From an uncultured Pelagibacteraceae bacterium (GTDB lineage Bacteria > Pseudomonadota > Alphaproteobacteria > Pelagibacterales > Pelagibacteraceae), in NCBI GenBank assembly GCA_902516425.1, contig CABXYE010000002.1:96988-160987 (forward strand): 64,000 nt of DNA. Reading direction: 5' to 3'. The position numbers and the translations under genes are program-made. Position 1 is the first letter of the stretch. Each line of letters opens with the position of its first letter. Positions 7,567 to 14,629 of this stretch are shown in pieces. The notes beneath the pieces are model-generated. The model was given only the letters and a program-made list of their open reading frames with translations, was not told where the DNA came from and ran no database searches.

Positions 7567-7758
7567 TTAAATAACTTTAGACCGACTTCTTATGTGTCCA
7601 AGGACTTTTCCGCTATTTTTTCCTGCCTTTACCAAATAACCACTTGTACCATTGTCGTTGGCACTTACGGTTTTTGCATTTCGAAACATAAGTTGATTTA
7701 GCCTTGCATTTTTTGAGCCTCGGCTAAACAAACTTAGTACTCTGTGCATTCTTTTCAT
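7567..7758 (-). CDS. Small basic protein, unrecognised
   Basis: This 63-residue protein is rich in Arg, Lys and Asn, has no membrane segment and a predicted strongly positive charge. I do not recognise it. The reading frame is supported by a near-perfect ribosome binding site (AAGGAG at 7769-7764, 5 bases before the ATG), which is unusually strong for this window. Its DNA is noticeably more GC-rich than the neighbouring genes. It has its own 5' leader with three stem-loops, and a GC-rich hairpin repeat just past its stop. A nucleic-acid-binding role is possible but unproven. Confidence 0.7.
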   Translation of the reverse strand: MKRMHRVLSLFSRGSKNARLNQLMFRNAKTVSANDNGTSGYLVKAGKNSGKVLGHIRSRSKVI

Positions 7759-7761
7759 ACA

Positions 7762-7835
7762 CTCTCCTTGTTAGTTTTCCAAAACTCGCTTTTAACCGAT
7801 GCGATATCGGCCTCTTTTTCACCATGAGATATGGT
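7762..7835 (-). promoter_or_regulatory. Structured 5' leader with tandem hairpins before the small basic protein
   Basis: On the minus strand the leader holds ACCAT-atctc-ATGGT (7835-7821), a purine-rich GAAAAAGAGG spacer, CCGAT-atcgc-ATCGG (7810-7796), AGTTTT-gg-AAAACT (7786-7773), and then the AAGGAG ribosome binding site. The first two hairpins have the same 5-bp stem and 5-base loop plan. They differ at two stem positions by compensatory changes (A-T to C-G, and C-G to G-C). That pattern suggests a conserved RNA structure controlling translation. Confidence 0.6.
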
Positions 7836-7879
7836 ATTAAGAATTTACTTTAAAAATAAATATTAAGCAATCAATTTTG

Positions 7880-8002
7880 TTATAAATCAAAGTTTGGTCT
7901 ATTATCTTTATTATTATATCTATCAATTTCTTTTTGAGTAATAGGTCTGAATAGTACCCATACAACAACAAACATCAAAACCAAAAGTATAAATGTTTTC
8001 AC
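7880..8002 (-). CDS. Small single-span membrane protein, 40 residues
   Basis: A GTG-initiated frame of 40 residues begins three bases after the stop of the upstream hydratase gene on the same strand. The product has one N-terminal hydrophobic helix (about residues 4-18, FILLVLMFVVVWVLF) followed by a polar tail (RPITQKEIDRYNNKDNRPNF). It resembles the many tiny inner-membrane proteins of compact marine genomes. The ribosome binding site is weak, so reality depends on its close coupling to the preceding gene. Its function is unknown. Confidence 0.5.
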   Translation of the reverse strand: MKTFILLVLMFVVVWVLFRPITQKEIDRYNNKDNRPNFDL

Positions 8003-8005
8003 TTT

Positions 8006-8776
8006 TTATCTAATTATAGTTTTGACAGATCCTAATTTATCTATCTTACCTGTATAGAGGCCTTTACCAATTGGAACGACCCCAACAGTAGATCCCGTAA
8101 ATACATAAAAATTTTTATTTAAATTTAATTTATCTTTTTTAATTTTATTTAAAACAAATCTTAATGAGTTTAATGGATTAATAAAAACCGCACTAGTATT
8201 ACCGTTTATATTTTGTTTAGTTTTTTTGTTTGAAATATTAGTTTTTAAATTTCCGATATTTATTTTTTTATACTTTTTTTTTTGGCCGATTAAAAACTTA
8301 ACATTAGCTCCAAAATCACTACTTAAATCTCCAAATGAGTTAATTCCTTTTTTTCTCTGCCTATAACCCACAATCTCAATACAAGGGGCCATATGAGATA
8401 TAAATTTCGAGATATTTTTCGTAGTTATTACTCCTTTAGAATTAAAAAAAGATTTTTTAATTAAATAGCAAACTTCCAGTTCAATGCCAAAAGTGGTTTT
8501 ACTGATCTTTACACTTCTACCGCTTTTTAAAAAATTATCTTTATAAACTGATGCGTAAAATGGTTCTTTTTCTTTTAATTTTTTCATCACTGGAATTCCG
8601 GTCCCTCCAGCTTTGTAACCAATGATTGGTTTTTTAACCTTACTTTCACAGAGCATTCTAAATTTATTTGCTTCAGTAAGTTTTTTTGTAAATTTTCTAG
8701 GTAATGGTGCAATAATCTTATTTTTAAGAAAAGCTTTAACTAACTTATTTGATGTTTTTTCTATTAATGAGCTCAT
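8006..8776 (-). CDS. 2-keto-4-pentenoate hydratase / fumarylacetoacetase-fold family protein
   Basis: This 256-residue protein resembles MhpD-type 2-oxopent-4-enoate hydratases and related decarboxylases. It has a KPIIGYKAGGTG segment (about 49-60), EPFYA, paired acidic metal ligands in FGIELEVCYL (E99, E101), E134 in CIEIVGYR, and SDFGANVKFLIG (about 153-164). Family enzymes hydrate or decarboxylate 2-oxo acids with Mg2+. No aromatic ring-cleavage genes are nearby, so the substrate is unknown. It is embedded in a minus-strand run with small membrane proteins and an M23 peptidase. It is lysine-rich and somewhat divergent from the family. Confidence 0.75.
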   Translation of the reverse strand: MSSLIEKTSNKLVKAFLKNKIIAPLPRKFTKKLTEANKFRMLCESKVKKPIIGYKAGGTGIPVMKKLKEKEPFYASVYKDNFLKSGRSVKISKTTFGIELEVCYLIKKSFFNSKGVITTKNISKFISHMAPCIEIVGYRQRKKGINSFGDLSSDFGANVKFLIGQKKKYKKINIGNLKTNISNKKTKQNINGNTSAVFINPLNSLRFVLNKIKKDKLNLNKNFYVFTGSTVGVVPIGKGLYTGKIDKLGSVKTIIR

Positions 8777-8810
8777 AATGTTTAATTTAATGTTTTTTAT
8801 AAACTATATT

Positions 8811-8960
8811 TTACGATCCAAGATTTATCAAACTAAAACCAGCAATAAGGAAAACTATTAACCAAACTAAACCTTTAATCAAAAAAAAAGTAAATCCTCC
8901 AACCAGAATGTATTTACCCCATTTACTTTCTGATAATAAATTTTTAAGCTTTTTCCTCAT
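8811..8960 (-). CDS. Small single-span membrane protein, 49 residues
   Basis: This 49-residue frame starts at an ATG 14 bases after the M23 peptidase stop and ends 34 bases before the hydratase gene, filling an otherwise empty gap on the same strand. The N-terminus is basic (MRKKLKNLLSESKWGKY). One long hydrophobic helix follows (about residues 18-45), then a short tail. Topology suggests an inner-membrane peptide with its N-terminus inside. No good ribosome binding site is seen and I do not recognise a family. Confidence 0.6.
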   Translation of the reverse strand: MRKKLKNLLSESKWGKYILVGGFTFFLIKGLVWLIVFLIAGFSLINLGS

Positions 8961-8974
8961 TTTAATAAACTCTG

Positions 8975-9778
8975 TCAGTTTAACAAAGACATTGGATCAA
9001 GCCTAGTTTGAAACCAATTTACTCTGAAATCTAAGTGTGGACCAGTTGATCTCCCAGTGGATCCAACTGTTCCTATGATATCTCCTTGATTGATTTGGTC
9101 ACCAACAGATACCATCACATTTTCAAGATGTGAATAAATTGTAGAAATTCCATGTCCATGATCCATTATAATTGTACCACCAGTGTAATAAAGATCATCT
9201 TCTGCCATTGTTACAATACCAGTTGCTGATGACTTAATCATTGTTCCTTTTTTTGCAGCAATATCAATTCCATAGTGAGGCCACTTTGGTTTACCATTTA
9301 AAATTCTCTGGCTTCCATAAACGCCACTCATTATTCCCTTAACAGGCATAATGAATTGATTTTTAAAAAAGGGTAAATCAGAATTTATTGCTCGTGCTTT
9401 TCCAATTCTACTGTTTTCCTCTCTAATTCTTTTGTAAACCGACTCAGGGGGCGTGACTTTACTTTCCTCTAAGCCGTCTATTCTTTGAATATTATATTTT
9501 CTTTTAAGAACTTTTTTTATTATTTTTTCGCTTTTTCCATTTGTTAATTTAGTGATTGTTAGATCAAATTTTCTATCTCGATCAATCCCGAAAACAAAAT
9601 AACCATCTTTCGAAACTCTAACTTTTTTTTTATCTATAATTATTTGAGAAGATGGATCGGTTTTTCCTAATATATAATGACCTTGTAAAAATTTCCCTTT
9701 AAATTCGATTGCAATTAAATTAGTTGGTAAAAAAATAATTATTAAAAAAAATAATCTAGCTGTTATCTTGCTGTCCAT
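8975..9778 (-). CDS. M23 family murein endopeptidase (LytM type)
   Basis: This 267-residue envelope peptidase has an N-terminal signal sequence or anchor (about 1-24), an N-terminal beta-rich region, and a C-terminal LytM domain (about 143-265). Zinc ligands H168 and D172 in HYGIDIAA and H248 in HLDF are present, with the catalytic H217 in YSHL. The fold-typical GDQINQGDIIGTVGSTGRSTGPH stretch is complete. An active glycyl- or DD-endopeptidase acting on peptidoglycan in the periplasm is therefore likely. The gene overlaps the 3' end of the upstream SDR gene by 16 bases, so the two are co-transcribed. Confidence 0.88.
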   Translation of the reverse strand: MDSKITARLFFLIIIFLPTNLIAIEFKGKFLQGHYILGKTDPSSQIIIDKKKVRVSKDGYFVFGIDRDRKFDLTITKLTNGKSEKIIKKVLKRKYNIQRIDGLEESKVTPPESVYKRIREENSRIGKARAINSDLPFFKNQFIMPVKGIMSGVYGSQRILNGKPKWPHYGIDIAAKKGTMIKSSATGIVTMAEDDLYYTGGTIIMDHGHGISTIYSHLENVMVSVGDQINQGDIIGTVGSTGRSTGPHLDFRVNWFQTRLDPMSLLN

Positions 9779-10533
9779 CCGCCGTCTACTAATAAAGAAG
9801 TTCCAGTAATCATTGATGCTGCATCAGAGGCAAGAAATACAGCTGCACTTGCTACATCTGATAGATCAGCAAATTTGCCTAAAGGAATATTCCCTAGAAC
9901 CTCTTTTTTAAACTTTTTACTTTTCAAAAACTTACTTGTCATAGGAGTTACAACAAATGTTGGACAAACAGTATTTACTCTAATGTTATATTTAGCAAGG
10001 TCAATTGACATTCCTTTTGTAAGACCTTCTAAACCAAATTTAGTCATGTTGTACACACTTCTTATAGGGCCTCCAACGTGGCCCATTTGGGATGACATAT
10101 TAACAATAACACCACCTACTTTTTTTCTATTTCTAGACTTCATCATTTTAAGCGCACATAACTGAGCTAAATTGAAAGTTGCCATTGTATTTATCTTAAC
10201 CATATATTCCATATTTTTAGTTTTAACTTTTGTGAAGTGTTCCGGAATATTATTTCCTGCATTATTTATTAGAATATCTATTTTAGATTGTTTACTTATG
10301 ATATTTTTAATTTCATTGTATTTCGTAATGTCACAAACATAAGATTTACATTTACGCTTAATTTTCTTAATCTTTTTTGAAACCTCATCCAAATCTTTCT
10401 TAGTTCTACTTATTATAATTAGGTTTGCACCAGCTTCAGCAAGCGCAATAGCACACGCTCTACCAATTCCCTTACCAGCTCCTGTTACAACTGCAGTTTT
10501 ATTTTTTAAATTATAGTTTTTTAAGTACATCAT
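9763..10533 (-). CDS. Short-chain dehydrogenase/reductase
   Basis: This 256-residue classical SDR has the NAD(P)-binding TGAGKGIG motif (17-24), NNAG (90-93), and a catalytic triad with Ser at 147/148, Tyr161 and Lys165 (YNMTK). The C-terminal GTSLLVDGGW motif is typical of the 3-oxoacyl-ACP reductase / gluconate 5-dehydrogenase branch. An NAD(P)-dependent alcohol/ketone oxidoreductase is certain; the substrate is not. Its ATG overlaps the terC stop as ATGA, showing translational coupling within the GMC-terC-SDR operon. Confidence 0.87.
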   Translation of the reverse strand: MMYLKNYNLKNKTAVVTGAGKGIGRACAIALAEAGANLIIISRTKKDLDEVSKKIKKIKRKCKSYVCDITKYNEIKNIISKQSKIDILINNAGNNIPEHFTKVKTKNMEYMVKINTMATFNLAQLCALKMMKSRNRKKVGGVIVNMSSQMGHVGGPIRSVYNMTKFGLEGLTKGMSIDLAKYNIRVNTVCPTFVVTPMTSKFLKSKKFKKEVLGNIPLGKFADLSDVASAAVFLASDAASMITGTSLLVDGGWTAR

Positions 10534-11123
10534 AAAAACAATATTTTAATATCAGTATAAATCAATTCAATAGCAACAATCAAAATAGCTATTAAACCTG
10601 CCCATGCAATCCATTTGTATTTTTTAATCCAATTAGATATTAAAGTTGCTGCTGTTGCCATCAGCACAATTGACAAAATAAGACCAAAAATTAATAGATA
10701 ATAATGATCTCCAGCTGCTCCAGCTACTCCTAAAACATTGTCTAAACTCATAGTAAAATCAGCTAATAGAATTGTCCAAATAGCCTTTAAAAAACCTGAA
10801 TTATCAACTTTGATATCACTTTCTTTCTCAAAGCCTTTTACGACATCGACATAAAGTTTATAAACTATGTACAATAAAAGTAGACCTCCGATTAATCTTA
10901 AACCAGTAATTTGTAATAAATATGCGGTCAAAAGAGTTAATATAATCCTCAAGACAACAGCCCCACCTATCCCCCAAAAGATTATTTTTTTTCTCTGTTC
11001 TAATGGAAATTTGGATGCAACCATTCCAATTATAATTGCATTATCCCCTGCTAAAACTAGGTCAATTAAGATGATTTGTGTTAAAATTGCAATTTGTTCT
11101 GGAGTGATAAGATCAGCGAACAT
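10530..11123 (-). CDS. TerC family integral membrane protein
   Basis: This 197-residue protein has about six to seven transmembrane helices. It carries the TerC hallmark acidic motifs, LIDLVLAGDNAIIIG near the N-terminus and DFTMSLDNVLGVAG in the middle, which form the presumed metal site. Members include YjbE/Alx-type proteins linked to manganese export or metal loading, so the tellurite name is historical. The start is set at the ATG that overlaps the upstream gene's stop (TGATG); a TTG codon just before it is less likely. The ion handled is inferred only. Confidence 0.85.
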   Translation of the reverse strand: MFADLITPEQIAILTQIILIDLVLAGDNAIIIGMVASKFPLEQRKKIIFWGIGGAVVLRIILTLLTAYLLQITGLRLIGGLLLLYIVYKLYVDVVKGFEKESDIKVDNSGFLKAIWTILLADFTMSLDNVLGVAGAAGDHYYLLIFGLILSIVLMATAATLISNWIKKYKWIAWAGLIAILIVAIELIYTDIKILFL

Positions 11124-12718
11124 CAACCTCTCAGTATCATATCAGCACCTTTTTCTGCAATCATTATTGTTGGTGCATTAGTGTTGCCAGAAGTAATGTT
11201 AGGCATTATTGATGCATCAATTACTCTTAAGTTATTTAAACCTCTTACTTTAAGAGTTTCATCAACAACTGCCATATCATCTTGTCCCATTTTGCATGTA
11301 CCAACAGGATGAAAAATTGTCTGTGCGTAATCTGATCCTGCTTTTACAAGTTCTTCATCATCATTTATATTAATACCAGGCCTATATTCCTCTGGTTTAT
11401 ATTTTTTAAAAGTTTCAGACTCCATTACAATTTTCCTTGTCAGTTTCAAACCTTTTGCAGCAATCATACGATCGTGTTCAGTCGAAAGATAATTAAGTTT
11501 TACTTTTGCATAAATTCTTGTGTCTTTATTAGTGATTTTGACGTGACCTCTACTAGTTGGTCTTATATTTGAAACAGTAGGTGTGAATGCATGAAAATCA
11601 TGATTCTTTGTAGCACCTAAAGTATCCATACTCATGGGTTGAACGTGCCACTGTAGGTCAGGTAATTCTAAAGAGGGGTCACTTTTAGCAAACATACACA
11701 TTTGACTAGCACCCATCGTCATTGGTCCACTCCTATTAAAAACATATTCAAGACCAATCATTAAATTTCCAAACAAACTATTAATCTTTTTATTTAATGA
11801 CTTAAGTCCATGAACTTTATAAATTGGTCGAAACATTAAATGATCTTGTAAATTTTCTCCAACACCTTTTAAATCATGCACCATATCTATTCCTAAATCT
11901 TTTAAATTTTTGGAATTACCTATTCCAGATGTTTGTAAAATTTGCGGAGACCCAATAGATCCTGATGAAAGTATAATTTCTTTAATAGCTGAAACCTTTT
12001 TAAGTTCATTCTCTATCCAATATTCTACATTTTTAGCCGTTTTATTTTCAAAGTTTATTTTTTTTACATGTGCATTCGTTATAATTTTTAAGTTATCTCT
12101 TTTTTTTATTGGATTAAGATAACCAACAGCAGTACTACATCTGAAACCATCTTTCTCGGTTACTTGAAAATACCCACATCCGTGATTGTTACCAGTATTA
12201 AAATCTTTTGTTTTAGGAATACCAAATTCTTCAGCTGCACTTTGAAATTTATCTAATAATGGTAATCGAATTCTTTGGTCAGAAACAGATAAAGGACCAC
12301 CAACTCCGTGATAATCGTCTTTTCCACGCTCTTGGTTTTCTGCTTTAATAAAATAGGGAAGAACATCATCCCAGCCCCAACCAGTGTTACCTGATTGACG
12401 CCAAACATCGTAATCTCTACTTTGTCCTCTTATATATAATAAACCATTAATAGCAGAGCTACCACCAAGAGTTTTGCCTCGTGGATATCGGATTGACCGA
12501 TTATTCATTGTTTCATCTGGCTCAGTTTTGTAACACCAATCAACTGAAGGGTTGTGCATGGTTTTAAAATAACCAACTGGAATATGTATCCATGGATAAT
12601 TATCTTTACCACCAGCTTCCATTAATAGAACTTTATTTTTTGGATTCTCTGATAGTCTATTAGCTAGAACACATCCAGCAGATCCAGCGCCAATAATTAT
12701 AAAATCAAAATTTTCCAT
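11123..12718 (-). CDS. GMC family FAD oxidoreductase (choline dehydrogenase-like)
   Basis: This 531-residue flavoprotein has the N-terminal FAD Rossmann motif IIIGAGSAGCVLANRL (about 6-21) with EAGG at the end of the second strand. GMC signature 1 is RYPRGKTLGGSSAINGLLYIRG and signature 2 is ILSSGSIGSPQILQTSGIG. The catalytic His region is TIFHPVGTCKMG near the C-terminus. Length and motifs fit BetA-like choline or other primary alcohol dehydrogenases. Choline to betaine would suit a marine osmolyte user, but no betB or choline transporter is adjacent, so substrate is open. It leads the minus-strand operon and is divergent from a TRAP transporter. Confidence 0.88.
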   Translation of the reverse strand: MENFDFIIIGAGSAGCVLANRLSENPKNKVLLMEAGGKDNYPWIHIPVGYFKTMHNPSVDWCYKTEPDETMNNRSIRYPRGKTLGGSSAINGLLYIRGQSRDYDVWRQSGNTGWGWDDVLPYFIKAENQERGKDDYHGVGGPLSVSDQRIRLPLLDKFQSAAEEFGIPKTKDFNTGNNHGCGYFQVTEKDGFRCSTAVGYLNPIKKRDNLKIITNAHVKKINFENKTAKNVEYWIENELKKVSAIKEIILSSGSIGSPQILQTSGIGNSKNLKDLGIDMVHDLKGVGENLQDHLMFRPIYKVHGLKSLNKKINSLFGNLMIGLEYVFNRSGPMTMGASQMCMFAKSDPSLELPDLQWHVQPMSMDTLGATKNHDFHAFTPTVSNIRPTSRGHVKITNKDTRIYAKVKLNYLSTEHDRMIAAKGLKLTRKIVMESETFKKYKPEEYRPGININDDEELVKAGSDYAQTIFHPVGTCKMGQDDMAVVDETLKVRGLNNLRVIDASIMPNITSGNTNAPTIMIAEKGADMILRG

Positions 12719-12852
12719 CTATAGTTGAATAGTTTTTTTTTATAAATCTTATTTAATCATCTTTACACTCATATTAATCAATTGTCACTTGTATCGACTT
12801 TGTTTTTCTGATTGAATGTTTGGGTTAAATTTAACTAACAAGAGGAATAATA
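12719..12852. promoter_or_regulatory. Divergent promoter region between GMC oxidoreductase and dctP
   Basis: This 134-base spacer separates the start codons of the oxidoreductase (minus) and the TRAP binding protein (plus). A purine-rich AAGAGG ribosome binding site lies 8 bases before the dctP ATG. The rest is AT-rich with no operator that I recognise. Shared regulation of the two units is plausible but not demonstrated. Confidence 0.4.
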
Positions 12853-13947
12853 ATGAAAAAAATCATTTCAATGTTGTTTGCAACTATTTTAGTGCTTGGA
12901 TTTACATCGAGCGCTAATGCTGCAAAAACACTAAAATGTCAGACGGTTCTTAACACTAAAGCTGATGAAGTTAAGATGTTAAAGGACTTTACTGATACTG
13001 TTACAGAATTAACAGCGGGCTCGTTAAAATTTGAAATTTTACCTGCAGGTGCTGTTGTGGGAGTTAAAGAAACTCTTGATGCTGTTGATAAAGGTTTGAT
13101 CGATTGTGGTTTCGCATGGACTCACTATTGGTCAGGTGACCATCCTGCTGCTATGTTATTTGGTTCGCCGGTAGCTGGTGGTGGAGTTGGTATTGACAAC
13201 TTAGCATTCTTATCATGGTTCCAATATGGTGGTGGTAAAGAATTGTATGACCAATTATGGAAAGAAATGGGAAGAGACATTAAAGGATTTATGCTTCAAC
13301 CTGTTGGACCAGAGGCTTTAGGTTGGTTTCCAAAACCAATTAAAGATATGGCTGACTTTAGAAAATATAAATTCAGAACACCTCCAGGAATTCCAGGACA
13401 AACTTATAAAGACATTGGTATAGCATCTGTTGCAATGGGTGGAGGAGATATTCTTCCAGCTCTTGAAGCAGGTACAATTGATGCTGCTGAGTGGTGTTGT
13501 CCAAAACCAGATTTAACATTTGGTTTCCAAAAAGTGTTAAAACACTACTATCTACAAGGTTTACACCAAGTAGTCGTAAATGCTGACTTTTATATTACTG
13601 GAAAAACTTATAAAGCTATGAGTGATCATGAGAAGAAGTCTCTTGAAGTTGCAGCTAATGCTTCATTAGCTAAATCTTTAAGTTACAGAATCTATGAAAA
13701 TGGAAAAGCTTTACAAGAACTTACTACTAAACATGGGGTTAAATTAGAAGATACTCCCTCAGACTACTTTACAGAATATATGGCAGCTGCAAAAGCTACA
13801 TTGAACAAAAACGCAGCGAAGAATAAATTCTTCAATGAGGTTTATACTTCAATGAAAAATTTTGCTGATGTTGCTGTTCCTTTCTGGAGTGGTGCTCAGA
13901 TGTCTAATGCGAAGCTAGGAATGGCTCACGCTGCAACATTAAAGTAA
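12853..13947 (+). CDS. dctP: TRAP transporter substrate-binding protein, DctP family (TakP/FcbT-like)
   Basis: This 364-residue periplasmic binding protein has a classic signal peptide (residues 1-23, cleaved after ANA). The carboxylate-binding Arg is likely R175 in YKFRTPPGIPG. The ALEAGTIDAAEWCCP segment (about 204-217) resembles alpha-keto acid and aromatic-acid binding TRAP receptors (TakP/FcbT branch). Together with the dctQ and dctM genes that follow, it forms a Na+- or H+-driven organic acid importer. A strong hairpin terminator after this gene suggests the receptor is made in excess of the membrane subunits. The ligand is not determinable by eye. Confidence 0.87.
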   Translation: MKKIISMLFATILVLGFTSSANAAKTLKCQTVLNTKADEVKMLKDFTDTVTELTAGSLKFEILPAGAVVGVKETLDAVDKGLIDCGFAWTHYWSGDHPAAMLFGSPVAGGGVGIDNLAFLSWFQYGGGKELYDQLWKEMGRDIKGFMLQPVGPEALGWFPKPIKDMADFRKYKFRTPPGIPGQTYKDIGIASVAMGGGDILPALEAGTIDAAEWCCPKPDLTFGFQKVLKHYYLQGLHQVVVNADFYITGKTYKAMSDHEKKSLEVAANASLAKSLSYRIYENGKALQELTTKHGVKLEDTPSDYFTEYMAAAKATLNKNAAKNKFFNEVYTSMKNFADVAVPFWSGAQMSNAKLGMAHAATLK

Positions 13948-13967
13948 TCAATAATTATCTTGATTTA

Positions 13968-14002
13968 TTAGAGCGGACTTTCACAGTCCGCTCTAATTTT
14001 TT
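13968..14002 (+). terminator. Intrinsic terminator/attenuator between dctP and dctQ
   Basis: A perfect 12-bp stem (TTAGAGCGGACT paired with AGTCCGCTCTAA) closes a 5-base loop and runs into six T residues. It is the most convincing intrinsic terminator in the window. It sits inside the dctPQM operon, 12 bases before the dctQ ATG, so partial termination should give more binding protein than permease. Confidence 0.88.
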
Positions 14003-14014
14003 AACTAAAATTTT

Positions 14015-14629
14015 ATGGCAGAAGAACCTGGTAAACTAGATATTTCAGATGAAATGATTGCCGAAAGGCGAGGTGGTTCAAGTAAAATGCCAGATGATAT
14101 GCCATCATGGATGGCAAAATCTATAGTAAATATCGATAAATTTAGTAGATGGATAGGTAACATTGTTTGTTGGATATTGATGCCATTAATCTTTGCAATG
14201 ACTTATGAAGTTCTTGCAAGAAAATTATTTTTAGCTCCAACTATTTGGGCTTATGACATAAGCCGTTTTCTTTATGGAGCTTTATTTATGTTAGGTGCTG
14301 GATATGCACTTTCCAGAGGTGTACATATAAGGGCAGATTTTTTATATAGAAATTTTAAGACTAAGACCCAAGGAATAATAGATTTTTGGCTTTATTTAAT
14401 ATTTTATTTTCCAGGTCTCATAGTTTTTCTCTACATGACAATTGGATTTGTACAAGAGTCTATTATGAGAGGCGAAAGAGGTATGGATACTACGTGGATG
14501 CCTTTTATGTGGCCTATAAAAACTTGTTTATTAGTTGGTATTATATTTTTGCTTATTCAAGGCTTCTCAGAATTACTTAAAAGCTATTGGGCAGCTAAAA
14601 AAGGTGAGTGGCCAGGAGAAAATAAGTAA
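14015..14629 (+). CDS. dctQ: TRAP transporter small permease subunit DctQ
   Basis: This 204-residue inner-membrane protein has a long polar N-terminus (about 48 residues, with MAEEPGKLDISDEMIAERR at the start) and four transmembrane helices. The family features are EVLARKLFLAPTIWAYDISRFLYGALFMLGAGYAL (shown in parts: EVLARKLF, WAYDISRFLYG, LGAGYALSRGVHIRADF). It supports the large permease in tripartite ATP-independent transport. Its stop abuts the dctM start by a one-base overlap (TAATG). Translation is therefore coupled downstream of the attenuator hairpin. Confidence 0.85.
   Translation: MAEEPGKLDISDEMIAERRGGSSKMPDDMPSWMAKSIVNIDKFSRWIGNIVCWILMPLIFAMTYEVLARKLFLAPTIWAYDISRFLYGALFMLGAGYALSRGVHIRADFLYRNFKTKTQGIIDFWLYLIFYFPGLIVFLYMTIGFVQESIMRGERGMDTTWMPFMWPIKTCLLVGIIFLLIQGFSELLKSYWAAKKGEWPGENK

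Noticed and set aside
10530..11123. Tellurite resistance determinant
   Set aside because: The TerC name is historical. No other ter genes are present and the protein is of the YjbE/Alx-like housekeeping type.
11094..11312. Plus-strand frames opposite the GMC oxidoreductase and terC
   Set aside because: They mirror conserved genes on the other strand and have no start signals or recognisable domains.
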